DNA of 64,000 nt from Hyposmocoma kahamanoa (lineage: Eukaryota > Arthropoda > Insecta > Lepidoptera > Cosmopterigidae). The notes beneath the pieces were generated by a model, which saw only the letters and a list, made by a program, of their open reading frames with translations, made no database searches and was not told where the DNA came from. The stretch is from contig NW_020653409.1 in assembly GCF_003589595.1 (NCBI RefSeq), positions 635,227-699,226 on the forward strand, in the 5' to 3' direction. The position numbers and the translations under genes are program-made. This document shows, piece after piece, positions 22,274-32,155 of this stretch; within the stretch, counting starts at the first letter, position 1, and the number at the start of each line of letters is the position of its first letter.

Positions 22274-22812
22274 TTTCAATCATCGAGTATATAACGAGAA
22301 ATAGAGACGAAATTTCATTTAATTTGTTTGTAAACTATTCTGCCATATCATTACGGTGACAACTGCGCTCCGGTTGTCCAGCCCGAATTCGAAACAATTG
22401 ACGGGTACCGTCAATAGTTTCACTGCAAATCGACAAGTTTAACTCGAGTTTTGCTATAATGGACGTAAATTGAAAAATTACATATTTAAAATTTAATTAC
22501 CGATGAAATGTGATTCCGTTTGTTTTGTAATTAGATGTAATACTGTTTTTCCCACACCACCGAATGGAACAGTCCCCATAGTTAGAGCTATTATATTTAT
22601 TACAATAAATACAGAATATTTTTGGAATATACGGAGACGTACACACAGATTAGTTATTGGCGCTGTACTATTTCAGCTTTCTAATTTGTGATTTCAGCGC
22701 AAACGAGAATTGATATTTAAAAGTAATATATGGCCCATTTCCCTGATGAGTTGCCAGGGATGGATGGCCCTTATGTCGTCTCTATTTCTGGTTATATACT
22801 CGATGATTGAAA
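22274..22812. mobile_element. 539-bp TIR element
   Basis: 37-bp terminal inverted repeats (22274-22310 and 22776-22812) differ at about one position and include 'caatcatcgagtatataac'. The interior has only a 62-codon frame (22503-22691) without family resemblance. Non-autonomous. Confidence 0.75.
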
Positions 22813-22918
22813 TACGTGCCAAATTGTCAAAAACTTCTTGCAGATAGAAGACGAAATAGACTTTTTTCACAACACACCCTCAATATTATCATTGCATTTA
22901 TTTGACTTTGGCCCGTAA

Positions 22919-23000
22919 ATGTAGTATGCGTACTTAAATGACAAAAACCCGTAGTAGTGGCCCGTTTAGCTCTTACTGTTAGTCTGGATCTAAGATGTTT
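22919..23000 (+). repeat. Family I, 5' part
   Basis: 'tgcgtacttaaatgacaaaa' then 'tggcccgtttagctctta', matching the inverted copy at 41890-41945. The rest of the family resumes at 23455. Confidence 0.5.
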
Positions 23001-23454
23001 GTTCGTGAATGTGTAAACATCCTTAAAACATAACTTTTTAAATAACCTGCGCTCGGACAATAAGTCGCTGGATCGCAAAATAATTTCACCTGCATTTTTT
23101 CTTATATTGGTCCGGGAGGCCGCCCGCCAGAACGCTCTCGACTTCGGGCTTGACAGAGTGATATTTTATGTGCATTCCCTCTCATTCATCCACCATTTTT
23201 ATTATTGACTGTTTGGTGTCGTGTTGGTGTCTACTGGTGACTAATTGTGACGGTGGACCTTTGGAGCTCCAAAAAGTAGGCAACGAATAGCGGTGACGTC
23301 ATCCACCATATCATACCGGAGGAGCCGAATACAAGGAGATTAAAGGTAGGTGGGTTTTATATGGTCATCCGAGATCAAAAATATTGCTATTTACGTTTTG
23401 TCCGACCAGCTAAAATTACAGTCCACTTTTCGTTTATTCTTATTACAAATTACA
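23001..23454. other. DNA separating two family I segments
   Basis: Not shared with other family I copies; possibly an insertion. No frame recognised. Confidence 0.35.
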
Positions 23455-23650
23455 ATTTCGTTAACAATGTTTAAATTAAATATTGTGTTGTATAATTGTA
23501 ATGTATTCAAATGTATGTTTCGAAAGAGTAACCCCTAGAGTTTCTTGCTCATTCGTCTCAGGTGAATCTGCCTTACGAATGAGCAGTGGAGTTTAATCAG
23601 TATCACCATTTCAAGTGTAATTTGTTTACAGCAATGAAATAAAGATTATT
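23455..23650 (+). repeat. Family I, 3' part
   Basis: 'ttgctcattcgtctcag', 'aatctgccttacgaatgagc' and 'ttcaagtgtaatttgttta'. Confidence 0.6.
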
Positions 23651-24339
23651 TGCGTATGTTCCTATTTCATGACAGCACATTTGTTCGAAATTCAAAGGGA
23701 GAACGAGTCGATGCAATCACATAATTAAGACTATTACAATCCATGCGCCATTTCATATAAGACGGAGTGTTGATTCCGGTAGCGCAGTACCTTATCTTTT
23801 AGTTTTCTTTTTTCACAATTCTGCACATTTACACGCGCAAATTTTTTATAGAATAAACATGGCGACCTGTGTGTGTTCGAAACTCAACTTGAGCTTCGTT
23901 ACGACATGTGAAATTGTATTTTTGAGGTAGTTTAGTGGTAATTCCCTTCGTAAACAGTGGAATGTGATTGGATGCCAATACCTCAAAATTATTTAACTTG
24001 GCTTTGACTTATTTAAACCGTGCCAGTTGGAGAAAAGAAAAACAATGATAATAATAAATAATGTTGCATACATCTACACAAATTCCCTAGTCTCACACTA
24101 CAGATACTATGAATATCAGAGCAATGGAATCCTTCTGTTTGGTCCTACCGCAAAACGAACCCAGGTTCTCTTGTTCAACATCGCCAGTACAAGCTATTGG
24201 GCTAAGGAGATCATAACGGTCGTGTAATGAACTTATAGTGAGCACGGAGCTAAAACGAGTTAATTATATTAAAACTTTTTCTTACACGTTTTTATATTTT
24301 ACAATAACGTGCGACTGTAAAACAAAAACTCTACACTAA
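23651..24339. other. No feature recognised
   Basis: No credible frame or shared repeat. Confidence 0.35.
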
Positions 24340-24545
24340 AGGTACTATACAGATTCTGCGTGCTTGGGTGACAAAAATCCGTGGTAGTTATCCGTTTAAC
24401 TCTTCCGGGAAATATATACAATACAATACAATATTCAAATGTATATTTACAAATGATTTACAAAGAGTTTTTTGCTCGTTCTTCTCCGGGGAGTGAGCAA
24501 TAGAGTGTAACCAGTTATATTCTAAGTGTAATATCGATGCCTTAC
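24340..24545 (+). repeat. Family I, shorter copy
   Basis: 'tctgcgtgcttgggtgac', 'ccgtttaactctt', 'tgctcgttcttctccgggg' and 'ctaagtgtaat', with a deletion in the 'ctgccttacg' region. Confidence 0.6.
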
Positions 24546-24619
24546 TTTCTTAAACTCGTATCTTATAAAGAGTAATTATTCAGGAGATCCCAAAACTTTC
24601 CATTTATTTTAAATTTCTT

Positions 24620-25056
24620 TAATAATTATAACAAACTAGTGGAGTAATTTCACAAAAAATAATTGAATATCAATTCAATAAAAATTTAATTAATGCAGTG
24701 AATAGCGACATCTCTCGCCAGGACTGGTAGCTGGTAGCTATAAAGGTACTAACTGGGTGATAAATCTGTAATAGATTTCTCATAGATGGCGCTACGACTA
24801 AAAAGTCGTTGAAAGACCAAGTACAAAGACACGACGCAAGCACATAGAAAAATTCGTGAGGTCCGTTGGTTCGTTCCGTGGCTTAGTTGGTATAGCGTCT
24901 GGCACGGTATGCAAAGAATACGTCGGTTCGAATCCGACCGGATCGAAGGAATTTTTTCTGAGTTATTTTTCTGAGTGTTCGATCTTTGTACTAATAATTA
25001 TAACAAACTAGTGGAGTAATTTCGCAAAAAATAATTGAATATCAATTCAATAAAAA
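24620..25056 (+). mobile_element. Family D retroelement, T-body-T copy with TSD
   Basis: Layout: T repeat (24620-24693, starting 'taataattataacaaactag'), a body with 'gaatagcgacatctctcgcc' and 'gatggcgctacgact', a tRNA-like segment with A box 'gtggcttagttggtatagcg' and B box 'ggttcgaatccgacc' (24926-24940), then a second T repeat (24990-25056). The whole 437 bp is bounded by 'ttaaatttctt' at 24609-24619 and 25057-25067. A Pol III-promoted SINE explains the tRNA-like part; the 5' T does not fit a simple SINE. No coding frame. Confidence 0.8.
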
Positions 25057-25067
25057 TTAAATTTCTT

Positions 25068-25567
25068 ATCAAAGGTTAACATGGACGCATCACCTTAAAT
25101 AGGTAAAGGCCAATGTGTAAATATGAACGAAATGTGACGTGAAATCAACCTGCAAAATTTGTATGTACAATACATTTTTTGCATTTCAGTAACTAAGAGT
25201 TTGAGAAAGTAAGACGTTATGCTTACCTATGAAATAAAGGCCCTTTTCCCTTTTCTTTATCTCAAAATATTCCACACATTGAATAAGCCGATGCACAAAA
25301 ACCCTTCCGTATAGACGTGTCAGACTAAGAAACCACAATGACTAATTTTTTTATCAGCTACGTCACTTTCTTTGTCGTCAAAACGAAGGTCACATGATTC
25401 ACAGTTTGATTCATGATGTTTAGCGTTGGATGTGAGCCAATTGGGATTGTGCATTTAGACATTCTATTGAAGAGATGTACTAAACCGGGACAAACTATCA
25501 ACTTCATTAAAGCGAGCTATCGCGGGAGAAGCGGGATAAACCGTTTTGCTACATCAAATGGTTTAGG
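25068..25567. other. No feature recognised
   Basis: AT-rich; a 'cgggacaaact...gcgggataaacc' patch near 25495-25540 loosely recalls family P. Confidence 0.35.
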
Positions 25568-25790
25568 TACTGTAGTCTAGGCTCTACTCTATGAGTAGAA
25601 CTACTGGCTGAGTGAATATAGTTTTATATTTAGAATGTGTTTTGAAATAGGAAATTAGAAAGAATAGAACGTCTTGAGAGTTCGAGGTGTAACCTCAGTA
25701 AGAAAATATGTAAAAAAGTACAATAAACCAAGTTTTGAAGATTATCCCAGTTTATATTTATAAAAGTACCTCTCGCTACGCAACACGAGC
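25568..25790 (+). repeat. Repeat family H, copy 1
   Basis: 'tgtagtctaggctctactct', 'gaacgtcttgagagtt' and 'acctctcgctacgc' are shared in order with 51606-51838. Non-coding. Confidence 0.7.
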
Positions 25791-26077
25791 TACGTCCAAG
25801 TCTACAGTACTTACCATGAAATAATGTTCTTACAACAAATACATAAATACGATATTTACAAAGAATGTTGTGTAAAGAATGTGCTAATTAGTTACACGAT
25901 AGGGTGTACTTTACACGATCATATAAAATCCCGAATACAGACTAAAATCAAAGTGTAAAACGAATTATTTAAGAATAAAATATCTAACTTTGCACATAAT
26001 TTGTATATGGAGATATTTCTCTGTAAGTACTACAGAGAACCTGCTAAATTTTGGTTTTCAACTAAAGCCGTATAATA

Positions 26078-26231
26078 AAGCACGCGCACACACTCAACAT
26101 AACACACTAGGGAAACCTTGTGTCGCAGGTGCCATGGACACACACATAGATAACCACAAATTACACTCATACTCACGAGCGAAATAAATGTAGGCCATAC
26201 AGATATTTCTCCCGGCCCGGGAATCGAACCG
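26078..26231 (-). mobile_element. SINE family C, head missing
   Basis: Minus strand carries 'gggttcgattcccgg'-like B box at the right end and the complete body and 3' end. The A-box part of the tRNA head is cut at 26231. Confidence 0.75.
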
Positions 26232-26540
26232 AAAGAAATTAATATAGTTATTAAATTCACATTTATCTCAAAATTTTAACATTGACCAGCTGTTTAACGA
26301 CCCGTCCTGCCCCGTCTGTCGCCATCGTGCGCTTGTCAACGTCGAATCTTATTGTTCGCCTGTTGTTATTTTATTTAGCCTTTCCGCATAACCAAGAGGT
26401 TGATAGGGTGGGTCACTATAGTCAAAATTTATGTGGAAAAGATGTGGGAGCTGTTCTCATTTTATCCATATCAATTTATAACGCGGGGATTGTGGGACGA
26501 GGGCGATCGATCCTATTACTAATATAATAACAATGAATCC
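26232..26540. other. No feature recognised
   Basis: An 81-codon open frame at 26282-26527 has no family resemblance. Confidence 0.35.
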
Positions 26541-26950
26541 TATTACTATATATATACTTAGAATAATAACGCATAGAATGATAGTTTCATATCAAACGAA
26601 CTGTCACAAGTGAGGCAAAAATCAAATTCATGAAGGCTAGTTTTAGTAGTAGCTTAATTTTCGGTTTTAGTGAATATTTATATAAAAATACAAGTTGAAA
26701 CGCGTTACTTCCTTGTGGAATGTGATGTTAGTATCTATTTTATGTTTGTCTGACGTATTTTTACTCATTTACCGCACATTTCGTCATTTTTAGCTAAAAT
26801 TCTTGATCTGTTCGCGGTGCAAGTTGACCTTGAGCACCGACGGCCCGCCCACTCGTGTAGGCCCTTTTGGCGCGCTTCAATTTGCCTCACTTAGCGTGTG
26901 CGGACTAGGTTTCTATGCGTTATTGTTCTAAGTTACTATATATATATTTG
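26541..26950. mobile_element. ~400-bp TIR element
   Basis: Ends 'ttagaataataacgcataga' and 'tctatgcgttattgttctaa' are inverted and flanked by TA repeats. Inner blocks 'gtgaggcaaa' and 'tttgcctcac' are also inverted. Non-coding; TA-rich target suggests Tc1/mariner-type, but the exact border is masked by the TA run. Confidence 0.65.
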
Positions 26951-27225
26951 AACAATAATAAAAAAAATCCTAGTACATTATGAACTATTACGATTCACAA
27001 TCGATATTTGATCAACAATCAAAAAGTGAAGTAACTAGTAAGTAATGGACATCAACAATCCAATTATTTCAATTATTTTTGTAATTGAATAAATCTATTA
27101 TTTTTAGTAACTATCGCGCATCGCAAATTTAACTCCACTGGAGTTAACACTAAGATCTTCATGTAGTTGCTTCATTTCAAAAACTAACTGAAATTAAGAA
27201 ACAAAACTAAAATTAAAACTATAAT

Positions 27226-27516
27226 TTTTTATAGTACCAAGTGCGGGACAAACTAGTCGTGCGCCTGATGGTAAGCTACACGCCTGTCCATAACAGTTGC
27301 AGTGCCACTCACGAGCTTTAAATCGCAAAGATCTTAGGGGCACTGCGCCCATCACCCAGAGTCATAAGTTGACCAGTCTCATGTGCCTACAATTTCACCA
27401 GCACCCTCACCCTTCAAAATTGGCACACACTAATGCTGACATTACTGCTTGGCGGCAGAAATAGGTAAGGTGGTCCTACCCTGGAAGAACTCTTTCACAA
27501 GGAGTTCTACTGCTAT
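27226..27516 (-). mobile_element. Family A repeat, full length
   Basis: T run, 'gtgcgcctgatggtaagc', 'ttaaatcgcaaagatctta', 'gctgacattactgcttggcg' and 'gagttctactgctat' in order. Confidence 0.85.
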
Positions 27517-29017
27517 AATATCTTTTACCAAAATGCGCGATAAATACATTACACTCTTTAATGATAAATCGGCGACAAATTTCTATGGAAATGTTTAGTG
27601 TCACAGACACTTTCACATTTCATAGTATTATTACGCCTTTTTCTTACACTTTACAAGCGTGTAACTGAGTTGTTATTACGTTGATAAATAATTACTAGCA
27701 TTGAGTATGGTTTTCATAATCACACGGCGCTTAGCTTTCTAAAGTCAAAGACCTAAGACCTAGCTTTCTCCATGGTCTAGGTCGTGTATTTCATGTAGTA
27801 ACATTTCTAGTCTTTTATTTTTGTTTGCAGCTAGTTTTCGTCTCTTGTCGCTGTACAAGCAATTTCAAATAGCAACTAGAGGTATTGATATTAATAGTTA
27901 ATGCCACGCTAAGAGCAGTGGGAGAATGTCCCTTACCGGCTTTGATTTCTAAATTATATATTCATTAGTGAATACTTACTAGCAATATCTCTTGCTAACG
28001 GTGAATAAAAATCGTCATAGACCAACATTTGACCAGGATGGTGTGCTATAAGACCAAGTCTTCCCCTTGAAGGAGCCTTCAGACACAATAATAATGATAG
28101 AGTAATGATTCAAAAGCAGAACATCCTTCCATTCTTAAAGCAAATAGCCACATTTGTAAAGCCGTATTCAATTATTTTTTCGTCACATAAACAGTGTCAT
28201 GTCATGCAGGCAAAGTCTACCGCATGTCCTAAATTATGCACACGGGCTTTTCATTACATTATCGCCCTATGGATTTTTTACGTCAAGATTAAGCAAAAAG
28301 TTTGAACTTGAAGTATAAAAAAATTAAACATTGAAATTTAACTACATTTATTTTGTGGATTCAAATTCTGCAGTATTTTTAGAATTCGGAAATGATTTAT
28401 TTTATATTAAATATACATTTAATTCGAGTTGTTATCCATGGAAAAATAGCTGGCAATTTGGTTAAAAAAAAGACAAAAATCCCGCCATTTGCAAAACCCG
28501 TAAATGTTGTGTAGTGAAGCGATATTTATTCAAACAAGAAATAAATTATCGTTGTATCGATTTCCTCGCAAACGTGATGAAAACATTGTATGTTATGGTT
28601 GTTTTTTTTTGTTTTTATGTAATTTGTATTATTTTTATGACTTTCATGTGATAAAAATATTTTTGACGTATGCATGTGACTTCAATATGTCAAGGTGCGA
28701 TATAATAATTACGTGATATAATGAAGTAATCGTTTTATTAAAAAGTGTGGTTATGTTAATTCATTGATCTAACCACGAGTTTTCTCCAGTTACTGCATAT
28801 GTTGTCCAGTTACCGAGATATGCATAAATAAGTATGCAATCAGTTTCTTCCACACTTTGAAATTTAAAGTGATATTAATTTGTAAACCGGTTGTTAAAAT
28901 GCAGGGTTAATTAACTTTATTCTAAACTGCTTCTGGTTTCAATGATTTACTTGCTTAGCGTATATTTAGAATTACTTATTATATTATTATTTAGATATGT
29001 ACGAAATATTTTTCAAC
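27517..29017. other. AT-rich stretch, nothing recognised
   Basis: 1.5 kb without a shared repeat. Short frames at 28105-28305 and 28504-28716 are compositionally AT-driven. Confidence 0.4.
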
Positions 29018-29150
29018 CGTGACCATGGGACCTGTAAAGGGCCCGAAACGTCGGTTTGTTTGAAAAAACAAATATACGCGATTTAAATCTGGAAAAATAG
29101 TTTCATTTCCTATGTGTAACGATCGCGAAAACCTAAGAACTCGAAGTATA
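29018..29150 (+). repeat. Repeat family F, copy 2
   Basis: 'gaccatgggacctgtaaagg', 'ggtttgtttgaaaaaacaaa', 'tcatttcctatgtgtaac' and 'cgcgaaaacctaagaa'. Confidence 0.65.
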
Positions 29151-29158
29151 GTATATAA

Positions 29159-29409
29159 TAGTGTGCCTGATGGAAAGCGACATGCCTGTCCCTAACAGTT
29201 GCAGTGCCACTGAGAGCTTTAAATCACAAAGTGAGGCGCACAACCACTGCGCCCTACCCTGAGTTATAAGTTGACAAGTCCCATGTGCCTGTAATTTCAC
29301 CAGCACCGGAAACCGGAACGCAGTAATGTGAACATTGCAGCTTGGCGACAGAAATAGGTAAGGCAGTACGTCCCTGGGCGAAATCTTTCACGTGGAGCCC
29401 TACTTCTAC
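29159..29409 (-). mobile_element. Family A repeat
   Basis: The A-tail end is missing; begins at 'gtgcctgatggaaagcgaca' and runs to 'gagccctacttctac'. Confidence 0.75.
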
Positions 29410-29607
29410 AAAACATACTTCCCCGGTACCATTTTGGATTTTTCTTATTGCATTCCATATTTTGATAACTAATCAAGTGATCAATTGGCTCGCATACATA
29501 CTTTCACGGTGTCGCCATCTCTGAGGTCCTCGGTTCGGTCCCCGGTCGGGTCAATGTAGAAACTAACTTTTCTATGTTTGTGGTAACGTCGTGGTTTCCG
29601 ATTTTCA

Positions 29608-30065
29608 TTTTTTTAACCGACTTCAAAAAAAAGGAGGATGTTCTCAATTCAACTGTGCGTTGTTTTTACGCGTTACGCGATAACTCCGGTATTTGTGTAC
29701 CGATTTTTATGATTTTTGTTGGAAAGAGGGTACCTCCATAGTGGTCCCATTTAATTTTGAAGAAAATCATCCACCTCTAAAGGTGGCTGTTCGCGCATGA
29801 AGATTCATTTTTATTACTAGCGCCTAAATTTTATTATAAGTAGCAATTATTTTAATGGTTGGTTTTGCTATTTTCCAATTCAAGGCGTTTTTCTCTCAAT
29901 ATACTTTGAGTAGTGAGAACCGATTTTTATTATCTCCTGTGTCAAGTCTCGTATAGTGGCGAACTAGGGGATGAATCCGGGTTTGTGCAATTTCCGGTAA
30001 CCGATTTCAATAAAACTTTGTAATTATGTGTAATTCCACATACTTTTGAGGTCGATTTTTTTAGT
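29608..30065 (+). mobile_element. Family E inverted-repeat element, full length
   Basis: 'aaccgacttcaaaaaaaagg' at left, 'cttttgaggtcgatttttt' at right; the interior matches 15204-15655 throughout. Confidence 0.75.
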
Positions 30066-30083
30066 ACTCTGTACTGAGATTAT

Positions 30084-30128
30084 TATATTACCAAGTTGTG
30101 CGCCTGGTGGTAAGCGACACGCCTGTAG
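30084..30128 (-). mobile_element. Family A terminal scrap
   Basis: 'accaagttgtgcgcctggtg' and 'gtaagcgacacgcctgt' only. Confidence 0.6.
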
Positions 30129-30645
30129 CTTATTGCTCCTACAAGAAAAAAAAAAGCGGTGTATAAACAACTTAGAATTAATACCGGCAAACTTTTCCAA
30201 ACAACCTCCGGGACAGAGGGGAACTAAATAAAGAGAGAGACGTAGAGTGCCAAAAAAAAAAGAATTAATAAAGACTTACATTATAATATGTACTATTAAA
30301 TAATAAATAACCATATTACACATATGTATATATTTGTATACATAAATATACTTAAATAATCTTCTACTGACTAATAAATATACAGACTAAGTTGCAGGCT
30401 AAAGATAGGTACTTATTATCCAATCCAGTTTTAAAAATAGGACGCAACTTAGAATGTCGGATCTCACAAGAAAGTTAGTTCCATATTTGTGCGTTAATAA
30501 AATACAATTGTCTAATATAAAGTTTTACACAAGCAGCCTGTGGGTGAAGTATACGCAGAGAACCCTGAATACATTAAGGGTGTAATACAACAACGCTTTT
30601 AGGATGCCAATGGGGCTGCCGCGACTCTGTAATGCATTTCTGCAG
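30129..30645. other. No gene recognised
   Basis: 'ggacagaggggaactaaata' at 30210 loosely recalls 13860. Otherwise no known feature. Confidence 0.35.
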
Positions 30646-30880
30646 TCAAACAGTAATATCAGTATTATTGTGAACCGGTTTTGAAGGGTAAGGGTGCTGG
30701 TAAAATTACAGGCACATGGGACTTGTCAACTTATGTATCAGTATGATGGGCGCAGTGGCAGTGCGCCTCAGATCTTTGCGATTTAAAGCTTTGAGTGGCA
30801 TTGCAACTGTTATGGACAGGCGTGTAGCTTATCAACAGGCGCATGTCTTGTTCGACCCGTCACTTGATATTATAAAAAAA
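30646..30880 (+). mobile_element. Family A repeat, 5'-truncated
   Basis: Starts inside the 'cagtaat' region, includes 'ctggtaaaattacaggcaca' and ends with 'gatattataaaaaaag'. Confidence 0.8.
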
Positions 30881-30909
30881 GTAAGAGCACGTAACTTAAA
30901 AAAATTATA

Positions 30910-30990
30910 GGTGTATGCCGATACAGGGTTTTGAACCGCCGACCTCCTAATTTACGAAGCAACCGCTTTACTATAGAGCTATCACTGATC
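30910..30990 (-). repeat. Degenerate tRNA-like sequence
   Basis: Minus strand 'tagctctatagtaaagcgg' (A-box-like) and 'ggcggttcaaaaccc' (B-box-like) are spaced as in a tRNA. The B box lacks the conserved CGA, so a SINE head or tRNA relic rather than a functional tRNA. Confidence 0.4.
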
Positions 30991-31197
30991 TTCACTGTCG
31001 ACTCAGTGGATAATCGTTACACAAACTTAATTTAGACATTTGTATGAAAGTGACTGTAGAAACGCAACGTTATGGTCGCTAATAACGAGCTATTTGTAAT
31101 TTTTGGTTTAATTACCTTATTAAGTTACAATACTTTTTTGTTTTACGAGAAAGACGAAATTAGAAAGGCTATAAGAAATGCCTTGTAACATGTCCAT

Positions 31198-31266
31198 CTA
31201 GTATAAAATGATAATATCATTACAAATATCATTTCTAAATATAATGATATTATCATTTTATACTAG
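31198..31266. repeat. Perfect 25-bp hairpin
   Basis: Arms 31198-31222 and 31242-31266 are exact reverse complements around a 19-nt loop. 'tgtccat' (31191-31197) is also mirrored shortly beyond the right arm. Confidence 0.85.
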
Positions 31267-31447
31267 ACAAAATGGACATTATTGCTTTTTATGATACTAA
31301 GTTACGGGATGAACAAGATTTGAGGGGCAGTGTTGCACATTAACTTATTATTTTCATATTTAAATTACGGTTCTGTGTTGCCACTGTAATTTTACGTGCA
31401 GTATAATTACCCCTTACGGACAATAATGGCATTTACCGATTTTTTTT

Positions 31448-31695
31448 TATAATATCAACTGATGGTAAAAACCCTGCCGGTCGAGAGAATTTTAAATCGC
31501 AAAGATCTGAGTGGCACTGCCTCTAGGCCCATCACCCTGAAACATAAGTTGAAAAGTCCCATGTGCCTGTCATTTGACCAGCACCCTTAAAACCCGGAAC
31601 ACAATGATGCTCACAATACTACATGGTGGCGAAAGTAGTATAGTGGCAGTACTTCCCAGGACGAATTCAATCACAAGGACTTCTACTTCTACTAA
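31448..31695 (-). mobile_element. Family A repeat, rearranged
   Basis: 'aaatcgcaaagatctgagtg', 'cccatgtgcctgtcat' and 'cacaaggacttctacttc'. The left part is deleted; a further scrap with 'acgggatgaacaag' lies at 31300. Confidence 0.7.
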
Positions 31696-31716
31696 AAAAT
31701 GTCACGTGTTCCCATA

Positions 31717-31754
31717 GCTGACCGGTTACCACAGTGGTCTGCCACGCAGGTGTA
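31717..31754 (+). mobile_element. SINE family C head fragment
   Basis: 'gaccggttaccacagtggtc' then 'tgccacgcagg' is the A-box half of family C. Confidence 0.5.
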
Positions 31755-31769
31755 ATGTAATATGATAAA

Positions 31770-32155
31770 TTTGGCTCTTAATTCGATTGAACGCAGAGCC
31801 AGGTGACTTATTGGCGATGATAAGCTCGAATCCTTATCCTGTTTCCTGTCTGTCGGTTTTCTACAGAATATACGGTGCCTGTGCTGTGCTGTGTGAGCTC
31901 CATCAGCCCATACCGCCCGCCCCCTTTACCATCCAGACGTACGGCGGGATAAAGCTTTTCATCATCGTTTATTATGCCCACAGCCCAGGAATGGAATTCG
32001 CTGCCTGCGATTGTCTTTCCGAGCACATACAACCCGAGTATCTTTAAAGTGTGACTGACCATATTCTGAGAGAGGTCGTTCCATTGTAGGTCCTGTCTTT
32101 GCTCCAGAGTTAGGTAGTGGTCAAAGGCAAGTCCATTTAATAAAGAAAAAGAAAA
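31770..32155 (+). pseudogene. 3' end of the 12-kb LINE family, broken
   Basis: Translates as LNSIERRAR, a stop, LIGDDKLE, then after a deletion LSVFYRIYGACA and ELHQPIPPAPF, and later 'atggaattcgctgcctgc' (WNSLPA). It matches the C-terminal third of the LINE at 12314-13483. The 3'UTR ('gttaggtagtggtcaa') and an A-rich tail (32139-32155) also match. Confidence 0.8.

Noticed and set aside
24842..24960. tRNA gene
   Set aside because: Has A and B boxes but occurs in many copies with a fixed non-tRNA body and tail and target duplications; it is the promoter of family D.
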